A DNA stretch of 64,000 nt, from positions 1 to 64,000 of the forward strand of contig NZ_BMND01000024.1 of assembly GCF_014646275.1 (NCBI RefSeq), written 5' to 3'. The notes below the pieces were generated by a model, which had not been told where the DNA came from, made no database searches, and saw only the letters and a list, made by a program, of their open reading frames with translations. Within the stretch, counting starts at the first letter, position 1. Every line of letters starts with the position of its first letter. The translations under genes and the position numbers were made by a program. The stretch is from Streptomyces kronopolitis (GTDB lineage: Bacteria; Actinomycetota; Actinomycetes; Streptomycetales; Streptomycetaceae). This document shows positions 53,901 to 62,059 of the stretch, in pieces.

Positions 53901-54520
53901 GTCTCGACGGTCACCGAGCAGATCACCGGGAGGTTGCTGCCGGTGGCCTTCAGGGCGCGGCGGGCGCCGAGCACGGCGGCCTTGGTCTGCAGCAGGTCCT
54001 GCGTGGTCTCCACCAGCAGCGCGTCAGCGCCGCCGGCGATCATGCCCTCCGCGTTCTGCTGGTAGGCGTCGCGCAGTGTCACGTAGGGGGCGTGGCCCAG
54101 GGTCGGCAGCTTGGTGCCCGGGCCCATCGAGCCCAGGACGTAGCGCTGCTGGCCGGTGGAGGCGGTGAACTCGTCCGCCACCTCGCGGGCCAGCCGGGCG
54201 CCGGACTCGGACAGCTCGAAGACCCGCTCGGGAATGTCGTACTCGGCCAGCGCGGCGAAGTTCGCGCCGAAGGTGTTGGTCTCGACGCAGTCGACGCCGA
54301 CCGCGAAGTACTCCTCGTGCACCGACCGCACGATGTCCGGCCGGGTGATGTTGAGGATCTCGTTGCAGCCCTCCAGCTGCTGGAAGTCCTCCATGGTCGG
54401 GTCCTGCGCCTGCAGCATGGTGCCCATCGCGCCGTCCGCGACGACCACCCGTGAGGCGAGGGCCTCGCGGAAGGATTCGACGCGGGTGCTGCTGATGGGC
54501 GATGGCGTGTTCGAGGCCAT
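50993..54520 (-). CDS. metH: Cobalamin-dependent methionine synthase
   Basis: An 1175-residue multidomain enzyme. The homocysteine domain (1-330) has zinc Cys in GLNCATGP and GGCCGTTPEHL. The pterin domain (about 340-610) has ERTNANGSKKF. The B12 domain (about 650-880) has DVHDIGKNLV, whose His ligates cobalt. The C-terminal activation domain (about 900-1175) has YFPCHSKGDD and GYGACPDLEDR for AdoMet binding. It transfers methyl from methyl-THF to homocysteine. ATG 54520 (MASNTPSPISS) follows GGGAG; the frame is open further upstream but lacks homology. No B12 riboswitch is recognisable in the 260 bp leader. Confidence 0.96.
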   Translation of the reverse strand: MASNTPSPISSTRVESFREALASRVVVADGAMGTMLQAQDPTMEDFQQLEGCNEILNITRPDIVRSVHEEYFAVGVDCVETNTFGANFAALAEYDIPERVFELSESGARLAREVADEFTASTGQQRYVLGSMGPGTKLPTLGHAPYVTLRDAYQQNAEGMIAGGADALLVETTQDLLQTKAAVLGARRALKATGSNLPVICSVTVETTGTMLLGSEIGAALTALEPLGIDMIGLNCATGPAEMSEHLRYLARHSRIPLACMPNAGLPVLGKNGAHYPLTAGELADAQETFVAEYGLSLVGGCCGTTPEHLRQVVERVRGIAPPARAPRPEPGAASLYQTVPFRQDTSYLAIGERTNANGSKKFREAMLEARWDDCVEMARDQIREGAHMLDLCVDYVGRDGVADMEELAGRFATASTLPIVLDSTELDVLQAGLEKLGGRAVLNSVNYEDGDGPESRFAKVTALAAEHGAALIALTIDEEGQARTVEHKVAIAERLIEDLTGNWGIHESDILIDCLTFTICTGQEESRGDGIATIEAIRELKKRHPDVQTTLGLSNISFGLNPAARIVLNSVFLDECVKAGLDSAIVHASKILPIARLEEEQVQAALDLVYDRRRPAQGDEPAYDPLQKLMELFEGATAKSLKAGKAEELAALPLDERLQRRIIDGEKNGLEADLDTALEERPALDIVNETLLEGMKVVGELFGSGQMQLPFVLQSAEVMKSAVAHLEPHMEKSDDEGKGTIVLATVRGDVHDIGKNLVDIILSNNGYNVVNLGIKQPVSAILEAAEEHRADVIGMSGLLVKSTVIMKENLEELNQRKMAADFPVILGGAALTRAYVEQDLHEIYEGEVRYARDAFEGLRLMDALIAVKRGVPGATLPELKQRRVPKRDTAVPEIEEPEGAVRSDVALDNPIPEPPFWGTRVVKGIQLADYASWLDEGALFKGQWGLKQARTGDGPTYEELVETEGRPRLRGWLDKLQTENLLEAAVVHGYFPCHSKGDDLILLNEDGTERTRFTFPRQRRGRRLCLADYFRPEESGETDVVGLQVVTVGSRIGAATAELFEANSYRDYLELHGLSVQLAEALAEYWHARVRAELGFAGEDPADVEDMFALKYRGARFSLGYGACPDLEDRAKIADLLRPERIGVELSEEFQLHPEQSTDAIVIHHPEAKYFNAR

Positions 54521-54741
54521 GGAGATGCTCCCGTGGTTGCGACGGCTGTCGGCTTTGCACCCTCCTCCAGAGAGCGCACCCGGCCAGCCTAGCTGCCGGT
54601 CCGGTACACGTGTTCCCCGTTCCACGCCCTGGACAGCACTGCGCCACCCCACTGCGGGCACCGGGCGTGATCGTTGGCAGACTCCAGCTTCTCCACCGAG
54701 TCGCGTCAGTTCGCTGACTCCAGTCGGCATGGACCGATATC

Positions 54742-54758
54742 GTTCAGCATTGTCGAAC
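54742..54758 (+). promoter_or_regulatory. Candidate GylR operator upstream of gylR
   Basis: GTTCAGCATTGTCGAAC, an imperfect palindrome (GTTC..CA.TG..GAAC). Fifteen of 17 bases are identical to the element before glpF. It is 22 bp upstream of the gylR ATG, suggesting autoregulation. Confidence 0.65.
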
Positions 54759-54780
54759 CGCTCACTTCGGAGGTTGCCCG

Positions 54781-55545
54781 ATGGCACGCACCATCCAGTC
54801 GCTGGAGCGCGCCGCAGCGATGCTGCGGCTGCTCGCAGGAGGGGAACGGCGGCTGGGTCTCTCCGACATCTCCTCCTCGCTGGGACTGGCCAAGGGCACG
54901 GCCCACGGCATCCTGCGCACGCTCCAGCAGGAGGGCTTCGTCGAGCAGGACGCCGCCTCCGGCCGCTACCAGCTGGGCGCGGAGCTGCTGCGGCTGGGCA
55001 ACAGCTACCTGGACGTGCACGAGCTGCGCGCCCGCGCCCTGGTGTGGACCGACGACCTGGCCCGCTCCAGCGGCGAGGCGGTCTACCTGGGCGTGCTGCA
55101 CCAGCAGGGCGTGCTGGTCGTCCACCACGTCTTCCGGCCGGACGACAGCCGGCAGGTGCTGGAGGTGGGCGCGATGCAGCCGCTGCACAGCACCGCGCTG
55201 GGCAAGGTGCTCTCCGCGTACGACCCGGTCGCGCACAGCGAGGTCGTCGAGGCGGAGCGGGCGGCGTTCACCCCGCGCACGGTGACCGGCCTGGGGGACT
55301 TCGAGGGGCTGATGGGCCTGACCCGGGCGCGCGGCTGGGCGGCGGACGTGGAGGAGACCTGGGAGGGCGTGGCCTCGGTGGCCGCGCCGATCCACGACCG
55401 GCGGCGGATGCCGGTGGGTGCGGTGGGGATCACAGGGGCGGTCGAACGGGTCTGCCAGGACGGCGAACTGCGGCCGGAAATCGTCGCTGCTGTGAGGGAT
55501 TGCGCACGCGCGGTGTCCCGGGATCTTGGTGCAGGGCGATTCTGA
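54781..55545 (+). CDS. gylR: IclR-family glycerol regulator GylR
   Basis: A 254-residue IclR regulator. The HTH lies at residues 5-65 (LERAAAMLRLLAGGERRLG, LAKGTAHGILRTLQQEGFV), and the effector domain shows GEAVYLGVLHQQGVLVVHHV, LHSTALGKVL and VAAPIHDRRRMPVGAVGITG. In S. coelicolor GylR represses itself and the glycerol operon and is relieved by glycerol-3-phosphate. GGAGG lies 7 bases before ATG 54781. The glp operon follows 229 bp downstream. Confidence 0.93.
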   Translation: MARTIQSLERAAAMLRLLAGGERRLGLSDISSSLGLAKGTAHGILRTLQQEGFVEQDAASGRYQLGAELLRLGNSYLDVHELRARALVWTDDLARSSGEAVYLGVLHQQGVLVVHHVFRPDDSRQVLEVGAMQPLHSTALGKVLSAYDPVAHSEVVEAERAAFTPRTVTGLGDFEGLMGLTRARGWAADVEETWEGVASVAAPIHDRRRMPVGAVGITGAVERVCQDGELRPEIVAAVRDCARAVSRDLGAGRF

Positions 55546-55630
55546 CCGGATTCGCCCCATAAGTTCACCTAAGTTTTTGGCCACGGAACCCTTGACGGGG
55601 TTCTGACGGTGAACAAAACTGCCGTTCGTC

Positions 55631-55647
55631 GGTCGGCATTGTCGAAC
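55631..55647 (+). promoter_or_regulatory. Candidate GylR operator before glpF
   Basis: GGTCGGCATTGTCGAAC, matching the gylR element at 15 of 17 positions. It is 127 bp upstream of the glpF start and overlaps a possible -35 (TTGTCG), consistent with repression. Confidence 0.65.
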
Positions 55648-55774
55648 ACCTAACGGCAATATTCGCTATGGTGGGGCATTGCCGCGGGCCGACCACCGCC
55701 CTCTAGGAGGGCGCGGACCACCGGACGGGACCCGGGGTCCGCCTTCCCCTGGACGAAGGACAAAGGAGTCGCGG

Positions 55775-56563
55775 GTGTCCAGCTCCGACATCTTCATCAG
55801 CGAGACCATCGGTACCGCTGTTCTGATCTTGCTCGGCGGTGGCGTCTGCGCCGCCGTCACATTCAAGCGCTCCAAGGCGTTCAACGCCGGATGGGTCGCC
55901 ATCGCCTTCGGGTGGGGCTTCGCCGTCCTCACTGGTGCCTACATCGCCGCGAAGTCCGGCGCCCACCTCAACCCCGCGGTCACCATCGGACTCGCCATCA
56001 AGGGCGCGATCCAGTGGAGCCAGGTGCCGGTGTACTTCGGCGGCGAGATGCTCGGCGCCATGATCGGCGCCGTGCTGGTGTGGATCGTGTACTACGGGCA
56101 GTTCCGTGCACATCTGACCGACCCCGAGGTGCTGGCCGATCACACCGGCCACGAAGGCCTGGTCGACCAGGCCACCGCGCCGCAGGCCGGCCCGGTGCTG
56201 GGCATCTTCTCCACCGGCCCGGAGATCCGCAACGCCGTGCAGAACCTGGCCACCGAGATCATCGCCACCGTCGTGCTGGTGCTCTCGATCCTGACGCTCG
56301 GTCTGAGCGACAACGGCAAGGGCGTCGGCGTCATCGGCACGCTGCTGGTCGCGCTGGTCGTCACCGGCATCGGTCTGTCGCTGGGCGGCCCGACCGGGTA
56401 CGCCATCAACCCGGTCCGCGACCTCGGTCCGCGCATCGTGCACGCGTTGCTGCCGCTGCCGAACAAGGGCGGTTCAGACTGGGGCTACGCCTGGATCCCG
56501 GTCGTCGGCCCGCTGATCGGCGGCGCCATCGCCGGAGGCATCTACCAGGTGGCGTTCGCCTGA
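55775..56563 (+). CDS. glpF: Glycerol uptake facilitator (MIP/aquaglyceroporin)
   Basis: A 262-residue channel with six membrane helices and two half-helices. The pore motifs are HLNPAVTIG (first NPA) and GYAINPVRDLGPR, where NPV replaces the second NPA and the following RDLGPR is typical of glycerol facilitators. It lets glycerol diffuse into the cell. AAAGGAG is 6 bases before GTG 55775. First gene of glpF-glpK-glpD. Confidence 0.95.
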   Translation: MSSSDIFISETIGTAVLILLGGGVCAAVTFKRSKAFNAGWVAIAFGWGFAVLTGAYIAAKSGAHLNPAVTIGLAIKGAIQWSQVPVYFGGEMLGAMIGAVLVWIVYYGQFRAHLTDPEVLADHTGHEGLVDQATAPQAGPVLGIFSTGPEIRNAVQNLATEIIATVVLVLSILTLGLSDNGKGVGVIGTLLVALVVTGIGLSLGGPTGYAINPVRDLGPRIVHALLPLPNKGGSDWGYAWIPVVGPLIGGAIAGGIYQVAFA

Positions 56564-56612
56564 GCCGCCTGACCGCCCCGACCGCCCGCACAGACTTCTT
56601 GGAGCACACACC

Positions 56613-58184
56613 ATGAGCGAGAACCCCAGCACCGCCTCCCACGGGCACGGCGCTTCCTCCCACGGGCACGGCCCGTTCATCGCGGCCATCGACCAGGGCA
56701 CCACGTCCAGCCGCTGCATCGTCTTCGACAAGGACGGCCGGATCGTCTCGGTCGACCAGAAGGAGCACGAGCAGATCTTCCCGAAGCCGGGCTGGGTCGA
56801 GCACGACGCCACCGAGATCTGGACCAACGTCCAGCAGGTCGTCGACAGCGCGGTCCACAAGGCCGGGCTGAGCGCCGCCGACGTCAAGGCCATCGGCATC
56901 ACCAACCAGCGCGAGACCACCGTAATGTGGGACCGCACCACCGGTGAGCCGGTCCACAACGCCATCGTCTGGCAGGACACCCGCACCGACGCGCTCTGCA
57001 AGGAGCTGGGCCGCAACGTCGGCCAGGACCGCTTCCGCCGCGAGACCGGCCTGCCGCTGGCCTCGTACTTCGCCGGCCCGAAGATCCGCTGGCTGCTCGA
57101 CAACGTCGAGGGCCTGCGCGAGCGCGCCGAGCGCGGCGACATCCTCTTCGGCACGATGGACTCCTGGGTCATCTGGAACCTCACCGGCGGCGTCGACGGC
57201 GGTGTGCACGTCACCGACGTCACCAACGCCTCGCGCACCCTGCTGATGAACCTGCACGGCCTGCGCTGGGACGAGAAGATCCTCGCCTCGATGGACATCC
57301 CGGCCGCCGTGCTGCCGGAGATCAAGTCCTCCGCCGAGGTCTACGGCCACACCGTCGGCGGCGTGCTGGCCGGCGTCCCGGTCGCCTCGGCGCTCGGCGA
57401 CCAGCAGGCCGCGCTGTTCGGCCAGACCTGCTTCGAGCAGGGCGAGGCCAAGTCCACGTACGGCACCGGCACCTTCATGCTGATGAACACCGGCCACGAG
57501 CCGGTCAACTCCTACAACGGGCTGCTGACCACCGTCGGCTACCGCATCGGCGACCAGCAGCCGGTCTACGCCCTGGAAGGCTCCATCGCCGTCACCGGCT
57601 CGCTCGTCCAGTGGATGCGCGACCAGATGGGCCTGATCAACAGCGCGGCCGAGATCGAGACCCTGGCCAGCACGGTCGAGGACAACGGCGGCGCGTACTT
57701 CGTGCCGGCCTTCTCCGGCCTGTTCGCCCCCTACTGGCGCTCGGACGCGCGCGGCGTCATCGCGGGCCTGACCCGCTACGTCACCAAGGCGCACATCGCG
57801 CGCGCCGTGCTCGAGGCCACCGCCTGGCAGACCCGCGAGATCACCGATGCCATGACCAAGGACTCCGGCGTCGAGCTGACCGCGCTCAAGGTCGACGGCG
57901 GCATGACCTCCAACAACCTGCTGATGCAGACCATCTCGGACTTCCTGGACGCGCCCGTGGTGCGCCCGATGGTCGCCGAGACGACCTGCCTCGGCGCCGC
58001 CTACGCGGCCGGACTGGCCGTCGGCTTCTGGTCCAGCACCGACGAACTGCGCGCCAACTGGCGCCGGGCCGCCGAGTGGACCCCCCGCATGGATGCGGCC
58101 ACCCGTGACCGCGAGTACAAGAGCTGGCTCAAGGCTGTGGAACGGTCCATGGGCTGGCTCGATGACAGCACTGTCGAGGAGTAA
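56613..58184 (+). CDS. glpK: Glycerol kinase
   Basis: A 523-residue FGGY-family kinase. It has the phosphate-binding DQGTTSSRC motif near residue 28, AIVWQDTRTD, MDSWVIWNLTGG, the ATP-site GTGTFMLMNTG, and KVDGGMTSNNLLMQ. It phosphorylates glycerol to sn-glycerol-3-phosphate, trapping it in the cell and producing the GylR inducer. The N-terminus has an unusual repeated SHGHG extension before the fold. Starts 49 bp after glpF and ends 2 bp before glpD. Confidence 0.97.
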   Translation: MSENPSTASHGHGASSHGHGPFIAAIDQGTTSSRCIVFDKDGRIVSVDQKEHEQIFPKPGWVEHDATEIWTNVQQVVDSAVHKAGLSAADVKAIGITNQRETTVMWDRTTGEPVHNAIVWQDTRTDALCKELGRNVGQDRFRRETGLPLASYFAGPKIRWLLDNVEGLRERAERGDILFGTMDSWVIWNLTGGVDGGVHVTDVTNASRTLLMNLHGLRWDEKILASMDIPAAVLPEIKSSAEVYGHTVGGVLAGVPVASALGDQQAALFGQTCFEQGEAKSTYGTGTFMLMNTGHEPVNSYNGLLTTVGYRIGDQQPVYALEGSIAVTGSLVQWMRDQMGLINSAAEIETLASTVEDNGGAYFVPAFSGLFAPYWRSDARGVIAGLTRYVTKAHIARAVLEATAWQTREITDAMTKDSGVELTALKVDGGMTSNNLLMQTISDFLDAPVVRPMVAETTCLGAAYAAGLAVGFWSSTDELRANWRRAAEWTPRMDAATRDREYKSWLKAVERSMGWLDDSTVEE

Positions 58185-58186
58185 AA

Positions 58187-59791
58187 ATGAGCACCCTGCA
58201 GAGCGCCCCGGCACTCGGGACGCACCCGGCCACCGGTTCGCACGCGAGCCGCGCCGAGACTCGGGAGCAGCTTTCCAAGGCGACGTACGACCTCCTGGTG
58301 ATCGGCGGCGGCATCCTGGGCATCTCCACCGCCTGGCACGCCGCTCAGGCCGGACTGCGGGTTGCCCTGGTGGACGCCGGTGACTTCGCCGGCGCCACCT
58401 CCTCCGCCTCCTCCAAGCTGCTCCACGGCGGTCTGCGCTACCTGCAGACCGGCGCGGTCAAGCTGGTGGCGGAGAACCACTTCGAGCGTCGTGCGGTGTC
58501 CCGCCAGGTGGCACCGCACCTCGCCAACCCCCTGACCTTCTACCTGCCCGTCTACAAGGGCGGCCCGCACGGCGCGGCCAAGCTGGGCGCGGGCGTCTTC
58601 GCCTACTCGGCGCTGTCCGCGTTCGGCGACGGCGTCGGCCACGTCATATCCCCGGCCAAGGCGCAGCGCGACGTGCCCGAGCTGCGGACGGACAACCTCA
58701 AGGCCGTGGCCGTGTACGGCGACGACCAGATGAACGACTCCCGGATGGCCCTGATGACCGTCCGCGCGGCGGTCGCGGCCGGCGCCACGGTCCTCAACCA
58801 CGCCGAGGTCACCGGGCTGCGCTTCACCCAGGGCCGGGTCACCGGCGCGGAGCTCAAGGACCGCATGGAGGGCGAGGAGTTCGGCGTCAACGCCCGCCTG
58901 GTCCTCAACGCCACCGGCCCGTGGGTGGACCACCTGCGCAAGATGGAGGACGCGAACGCGGCCCCCTCCATCCGGCTGTCGAAGGGCGCGCACCTGGTCC
59001 TCAAGCGCACCGCCCCCTGGAAGGCCGCGCTGGCCACCCCGATCGACAAGTACCGCATCACCTTCGCCCTCCCCTGGGAGGACATGCTGCTGCTGGGCAC
59101 CACGGACGAGGAGTTCGAGGGCGACCCGGCGGATGTCGCGGTCACCGAGAAGGACACCGCCCAGATCCTGGACGAGGCGGCCTTCTCCGTCCGCGACCAG
59201 CAGCTGTCGCGCGATCTGATCACGTACTCGTTCGCGGGTCTGCGGGTGCTGCCCGGCGGCCCCGGCGACACCTCCAAGGCCAAGCGCGAGACGGTCGTGA
59301 CCGAGGGCAGCGGCGGCATGCTGTCGGTGGCCGGCGGCAAGTGGACGACCTTCCGGCACATCGGCCGCACGGTCATGAACAAGCTCGCGGCGCTGCCCGG
59401 CCACCCGCTGGCCGAGGACATGGAGCCGATCGCGCACCTGCCGAAGAAGCTCCCGCTGCCCGGTATCGCCAACCCGAACGCGGTGGCGCACCGGCTGCTC
59501 ATCGACGGCGGCACGCCCGGCCCGCGGATGGCCCCGGAGACCGCCCGGCACCTCGCCACCCACTACGGTTCGCTGTCCTTCGACATCGCCCGGCTGGCGA
59601 ACGAGAACCCGGCGCTGGCCGAGCGCATCCACCCCGACGCGCCGGAGATCTGGGCGCAGGTCGCCTACGCCCGCGACCACGAGTGGGCCGAGACGGTCGA
59701 CGACGTGCTGCGCCGCCGCACCACCCTGACGATCCGCGGCCTGGACACGGAGGACGTCCGGACCAAGGTCAAGGACATGCTGGAAGGCTGA
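58187..59791 (+). CDS. glpD: FAD-dependent glycerol-3-phosphate dehydrogenase
   Basis: A 534-residue membrane-associated flavoenzyme. The FAD Rossmann motif is LLVIGGGILGIS near residue 42, then DFAGATSSASSKLLHGGLRYL. The later GSGGMLSVAGGKWTTFR is typical of GlpD. It oxidises glycerol-3-phosphate to dihydroxyacetone phosphate and passes electrons to quinone. The start ATG lies 2 bp after the glpK stop, behind GAGGAG, giving coupled translation. A strong terminator ends the operon. Confidence 0.96.
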   Translation: MSTLQSAPALGTHPATGSHASRAETREQLSKATYDLLVIGGGILGISTAWHAAQAGLRVALVDAGDFAGATSSASSKLLHGGLRYLQTGAVKLVAENHFERRAVSRQVAPHLANPLTFYLPVYKGGPHGAAKLGAGVFAYSALSAFGDGVGHVISPAKAQRDVPELRTDNLKAVAVYGDDQMNDSRMALMTVRAAVAAGATVLNHAEVTGLRFTQGRVTGAELKDRMEGEEFGVNARLVLNATGPWVDHLRKMEDANAAPSIRLSKGAHLVLKRTAPWKAALATPIDKYRITFALPWEDMLLLGTTDEEFEGDPADVAVTEKDTAQILDEAAFSVRDQQLSRDLITYSFAGLRVLPGGPGDTSKAKRETVVTEGSGGMLSVAGGKWTTFRHIGRTVMNKLAALPGHPLAEDMEPIAHLPKKLPLPGIANPNAVAHRLLIDGGTPGPRMAPETARHLATHYGSLSFDIARLANENPALAERIHPDAPEIWAQVAYARDHEWAETVDDVLRRRTTLTIRGLDTEDVRTKVKDMLEG

Positions 59792-59847
59792 GCCCGGGCG
59801 CCGGCGGTGCCGGCAGCCGACGGTGCGTCACGGTGACGCACGGCCTC

Positions 59848-59884
59848 TGACGAGGGGGCGGTCCACAGGGCCGCCCCCTCGTCA
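59848..59884 (+). terminator. Terminator of the glp operon
   Basis: A perfect 14 bp stem (TGACGAGGGGGCGG and complement) with a 9-base loop followed by TTTCCC. Confidence 0.85.
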
Positions 59885-59932
59885 TTTCCCGTGTCCGCCC
59901 CTAGGGGTCTCCCGGCCGCACCGGCCATACTG

Positions 59933-59957
59933 GGCTCAGACATCGGAGGTCTGAGCC
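59933..59957 (+). promoter_or_regulatory. FadR/GntR-type operator upstream of the fucose-locus regulator
   Basis: GGCTCAGAC-ATCGGAG-GTCTGAGCC: a perfect 9-7-9 inverted repeat, 49 bp before the regulator ATG. It contains ACATCGGAGGTC, which recurs as ACATCGGAGGAC upstream of the broken fuconate dehydratase gene. Confidence 0.75.
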
Positions 59958-60006
59958 GGGCGTCCGGAGGGCGAGATCCGGACCGGATCCGGGCGGGGAG
60001 GTCGGC

Positions 60007-60678
60007 ATGGCGGTCACCGACGAGGCCATCGAGAAGATCAAGGGCATGATCGTCTCCGGCGCGCTGCGGCCGGGCGACCGGCTGCCGAAGGAGAGCGAGC
60101 TGGCGGCCGAGCTGGGCCTGTCCCGCAACTCCCTGCGGGAGGCGGTGCGCGCGCTCTCCCTGATCCGCGTCCTGGACGTGCGCCAGGGCGACGGCACGTA
60201 CGTCACCAGCCTGGACCCCACGCTTCTGCTGGAGGCCATGAGCTTCGTGGTGGACTTCCACCGCGACGACACGGTGCTGGAGTTCCTCGCCGTCCGCCGG
60301 ATCCTGGAACCGGCCGCCACGGCCATGGCGGCGGGACGGATCCGGGAGGAGGAACTGGACGCCCTGGAGACGCAGTTGAACGCGCTGGGCGCGTCGCCCT
60401 CCGTCGAGGACCTGGTCGCCGGCGATCTGGAGTTCCACCGCGGGATCGTCGCGGCCACCGGCAACTCCGTGCTCTGCTCCCTGCTGGAGGGGCTGTCCGG
60501 GCCGACCACCCGGGCCCGGGTCTGGCGGGGGCTGGCGCAGAAGGACGCCGTGGCGCGCATCCTCGCCGAGCACCGGGCGATCCTCGGTGCGCTGCGCGAC
60601 CGGGACGCGGAGGCGGCGCGGGCCTGGGCCACGGTGCACATCGCCAGTGTGGAGCAGTGGCTGCGCTCCTCGCTGTGA
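60007..60678 (+). CDS. FadR-subfamily GntR regulator (probable sugar-acid/L-fucose catabolism)
   Basis: A 223-residue regulator. The winged helix is residues 5-70 (LPKESELAAELGLSRNSLRE, DVRQGDGTYV), and the FCD domain has FLAVRRILEPAATA, GDLEFHRGIV and AEHRAILGAL, with the Asp/His set that binds a metal and a carboxylate ligand. GGGGAGG precedes ATG 60007. The target genes are inferred from a shared operator sequence before the fuconate dehydratase remnant and from the adjacent lactonase: sugar-acid (fuconate) metabolism. Confidence 0.88.
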   Translation: MAVTDEAIEKIKGMIVSGALRPGDRLPKESELAAELGLSRNSLREAVRALSLIRVLDVRQGDGTYVTSLDPTLLLEAMSFVVDFHRDDTVLEFLAVRRILEPAATAMAAGRIREEELDALETQLNALGASPSVEDLVAGDLEFHRGIVAATGNSVLCSLLEGLSGPTTRARVWRGLAQKDAVARILAEHRAILGALRDRDAEAARAWATVHIASVEQWLRSSL

Positions 60679-60704
60679 GGTCCCGCGCTCCCGCCGCCCG
60701 GGCG

Positions 60705-61538
60705 CTATGACGCCCCGACGCCGTACACCCGCCCGGCCGTGCCGCCGAAGACGGCCGCCCGCTCCGCCCCGGTGAGCTGGCCGGTGGCCGACTCCGCGAG
60801 CGCGACCACATCCTCGTAGCCGGCGGCCAGCGTGCACACCGGCCAGTCGGAGCCGAACATCACCCGGCCGGGGCCGAAGGCGTCCAGCACATGCCGGGCG
60901 TAGGGCAGGATCTGCTGCGGCCGCCAGGCCTCCCAGTCGGCCTCGGTGACCAGGCCGGAGAGCTTGCAGCTGACGTTCGGCAGGGCGGCCAGCGCGGTGA
61001 TCGCGGCCGCCCACGGCTGCCAGTCGCCCCTCGCCACGGCCGGTTTCGCGGCGTGGTCCAGGACGAAGGACAGCTGCGGCAGGGCGCGGACGGCGGCGTG
61101 CGCGGCGGGCAGTTCCCGCGGGGTGACCAGCAGGTCGTAGACGAGTCCGGCCTCGGCCAGGGTGCCCAGGCCGCGCAGGACGCCGGGGCGGGTGAGCCAG
61201 TCGGGGTCCGGTTCGTCCCGCACCTGGTGGCGGACGCCCACGAGACCGGCGGGCAGCGCCGCGAGGACCTCGTCGAGCGCCGGGTCGCACAGGTCCGCCC
61301 AGCCGACGACGCCGGCGACCGGCCCCTCCCCCGCGGCTAGGGCGAGCAGTTCGGCGGTCTCCTCGGAGGAGGCCGTGGACTGGACCACGATTGTGGCGTC
61401 GATGCGGTGCCCGGTCAGATGCGGGGTGAGGTCGGACAGCGGGTAGCTGCGGCGGATCGGATCGGCCCAGGGCCCGTCCCTCCACGGCTGACCGCGCCGG
61501 CTCAGGTCCCACAGGTGGTGATGGGCGTCGATACGCAT
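60705..61538 (-). CDS. Amidohydrolase, L-fuconolactonase-like
   Basis: A 277-residue TIM-barrel amidohydrolase-2 enzyme. The metal-binding start is DAHHHLWD (H6, H8). Others are FVLDHAAKPAV, VSCKLSGLVTEADW and MFGSDWPVC (catalytic Asp). Family members hydrolyse sugar lactones such as L-fucono- or L-rhamnonolactone. Unlike its upstream neighbours it is intact. Its ATG overlaps the TGA of the aldo-keto reductase remnant (TGATG), showing they once formed an operon. Assignment to L-fuconolactone rests on that context. Confidence 0.88.
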   Translation of the reverse strand: MRIDAHHHLWDLSRRGQPWRDGPWADPIRRSYPLSDLTPHLTGHRIDATIVVQSTASSEETAELLALAAGEGPVAGVVGWADLCDPALDEVLAALPAGLVGVRHQVRDEPDPDWLTRPGVLRGLGTLAEAGLVYDLLVTPRELPAAHAAVRALPQLSFVLDHAAKPAVARGDWQPWAAAITALAALPNVSCKLSGLVTEADWEAWRPQQILPYARHVLDAFGPGRVMFGSDWPVCTLAAGYEDVVALAESATGQLTGAERAAVFGGTAGRVYGVGAS

Positions 61539-62059
61539 CAGGGGTGCGCTCCGGGGCGGGCTCGGTCGTGCAGGGGCAGCGGCAGATCGGGGTCGAGCAG
61601 GCCGCGGGCGACGAGCGTATGCCACAGCGCGTCCGGGATCCGACGGGCGCACAGCGCGGCGTTCTCGGCATCTCGCCGGCCGTGGCCGCGCCGACGACCG
61701 CCGGGGCGACGGCGGGGTGCCCGAACGGGAAGCGCAGCGCCGCCGCCTTGAACGGGACGTCGAACTCCGCGCGAGTCGCGGCCAGTTGTCGGGCACGGTG
61801 CAGCAATAGGGCGGGTGCCGAGGCGTAGTTGCAGGGCGTGCCCGGTGACGGATCGGCCAGCAGGCCGGAGTTGCCGAAGCCGATCGCCCGCACCCTCCCC
61901 TGCGCGCGCAGCTCGGCCAGGGCCGGGAAGCCGGTCTCATACACCTCGCGCAGAGGTCCTCTACACCTCCCGCATAGGGTCCTCGACGTCGTGCAGGAGG
62001 ACGATGCCGACCGCGTCCACCCCGAGCCGCTCCAGGGGCGCCTCCAGCGTGGCGCGGAT
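61538..62059 (-). pseudogene. Remnant of an aldo-keto reductase (L-fucose dehydrogenase-like), deleted and frameshifted
   Basis: Reading leftward, the remnant contains fragments LEAPLERLGVDAVGIVLLHD, then FPALAELRAQGRVRAIG, then NSGLLADPSPGTPCNYASAP and HPAVAPAVVGAATAGE, ending DAENAALCARRIPDALW in another frame. Compared with family members: the N-terminus is missing; a stop occurs at 61961-61963; the VRAIG and NSGLLADP segments, normally about 45-50 residues apart, are directly joined (near 61873); and there is a frameshift near 61670. It cannot encode a working TIM barrel. Intact relatives oxidise L-fucose to the lactone. Confidence 0.8.
61940..61984. repeat. Imperfect 22/23 bp tandem duplication causing a frameshift
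   Basis: Copies at 61940-61961 and 61962-61984 begin TACACCTC and end GTCCTC. The unequal copy length shifts the frame, and the junction makes the TAG at 61961-61963. In protein terms EDPMREV is repeated as PLREV before YETGF. Confidence 0.75.

Noticed and set aside
50897..54454. An 1185-codon rightward frame opposite metH
   Set aside because: Perfect antisense shadow of metH with a Val/Leu/Gly/Arg-rich translation and no motifs.
54521..54780. A cobalamin or SAM/SAH riboswitch upstream of metH
   Set aside because: No B12 box or recognisable SAM/SAH-type core could be found in the leader on the minus strand.
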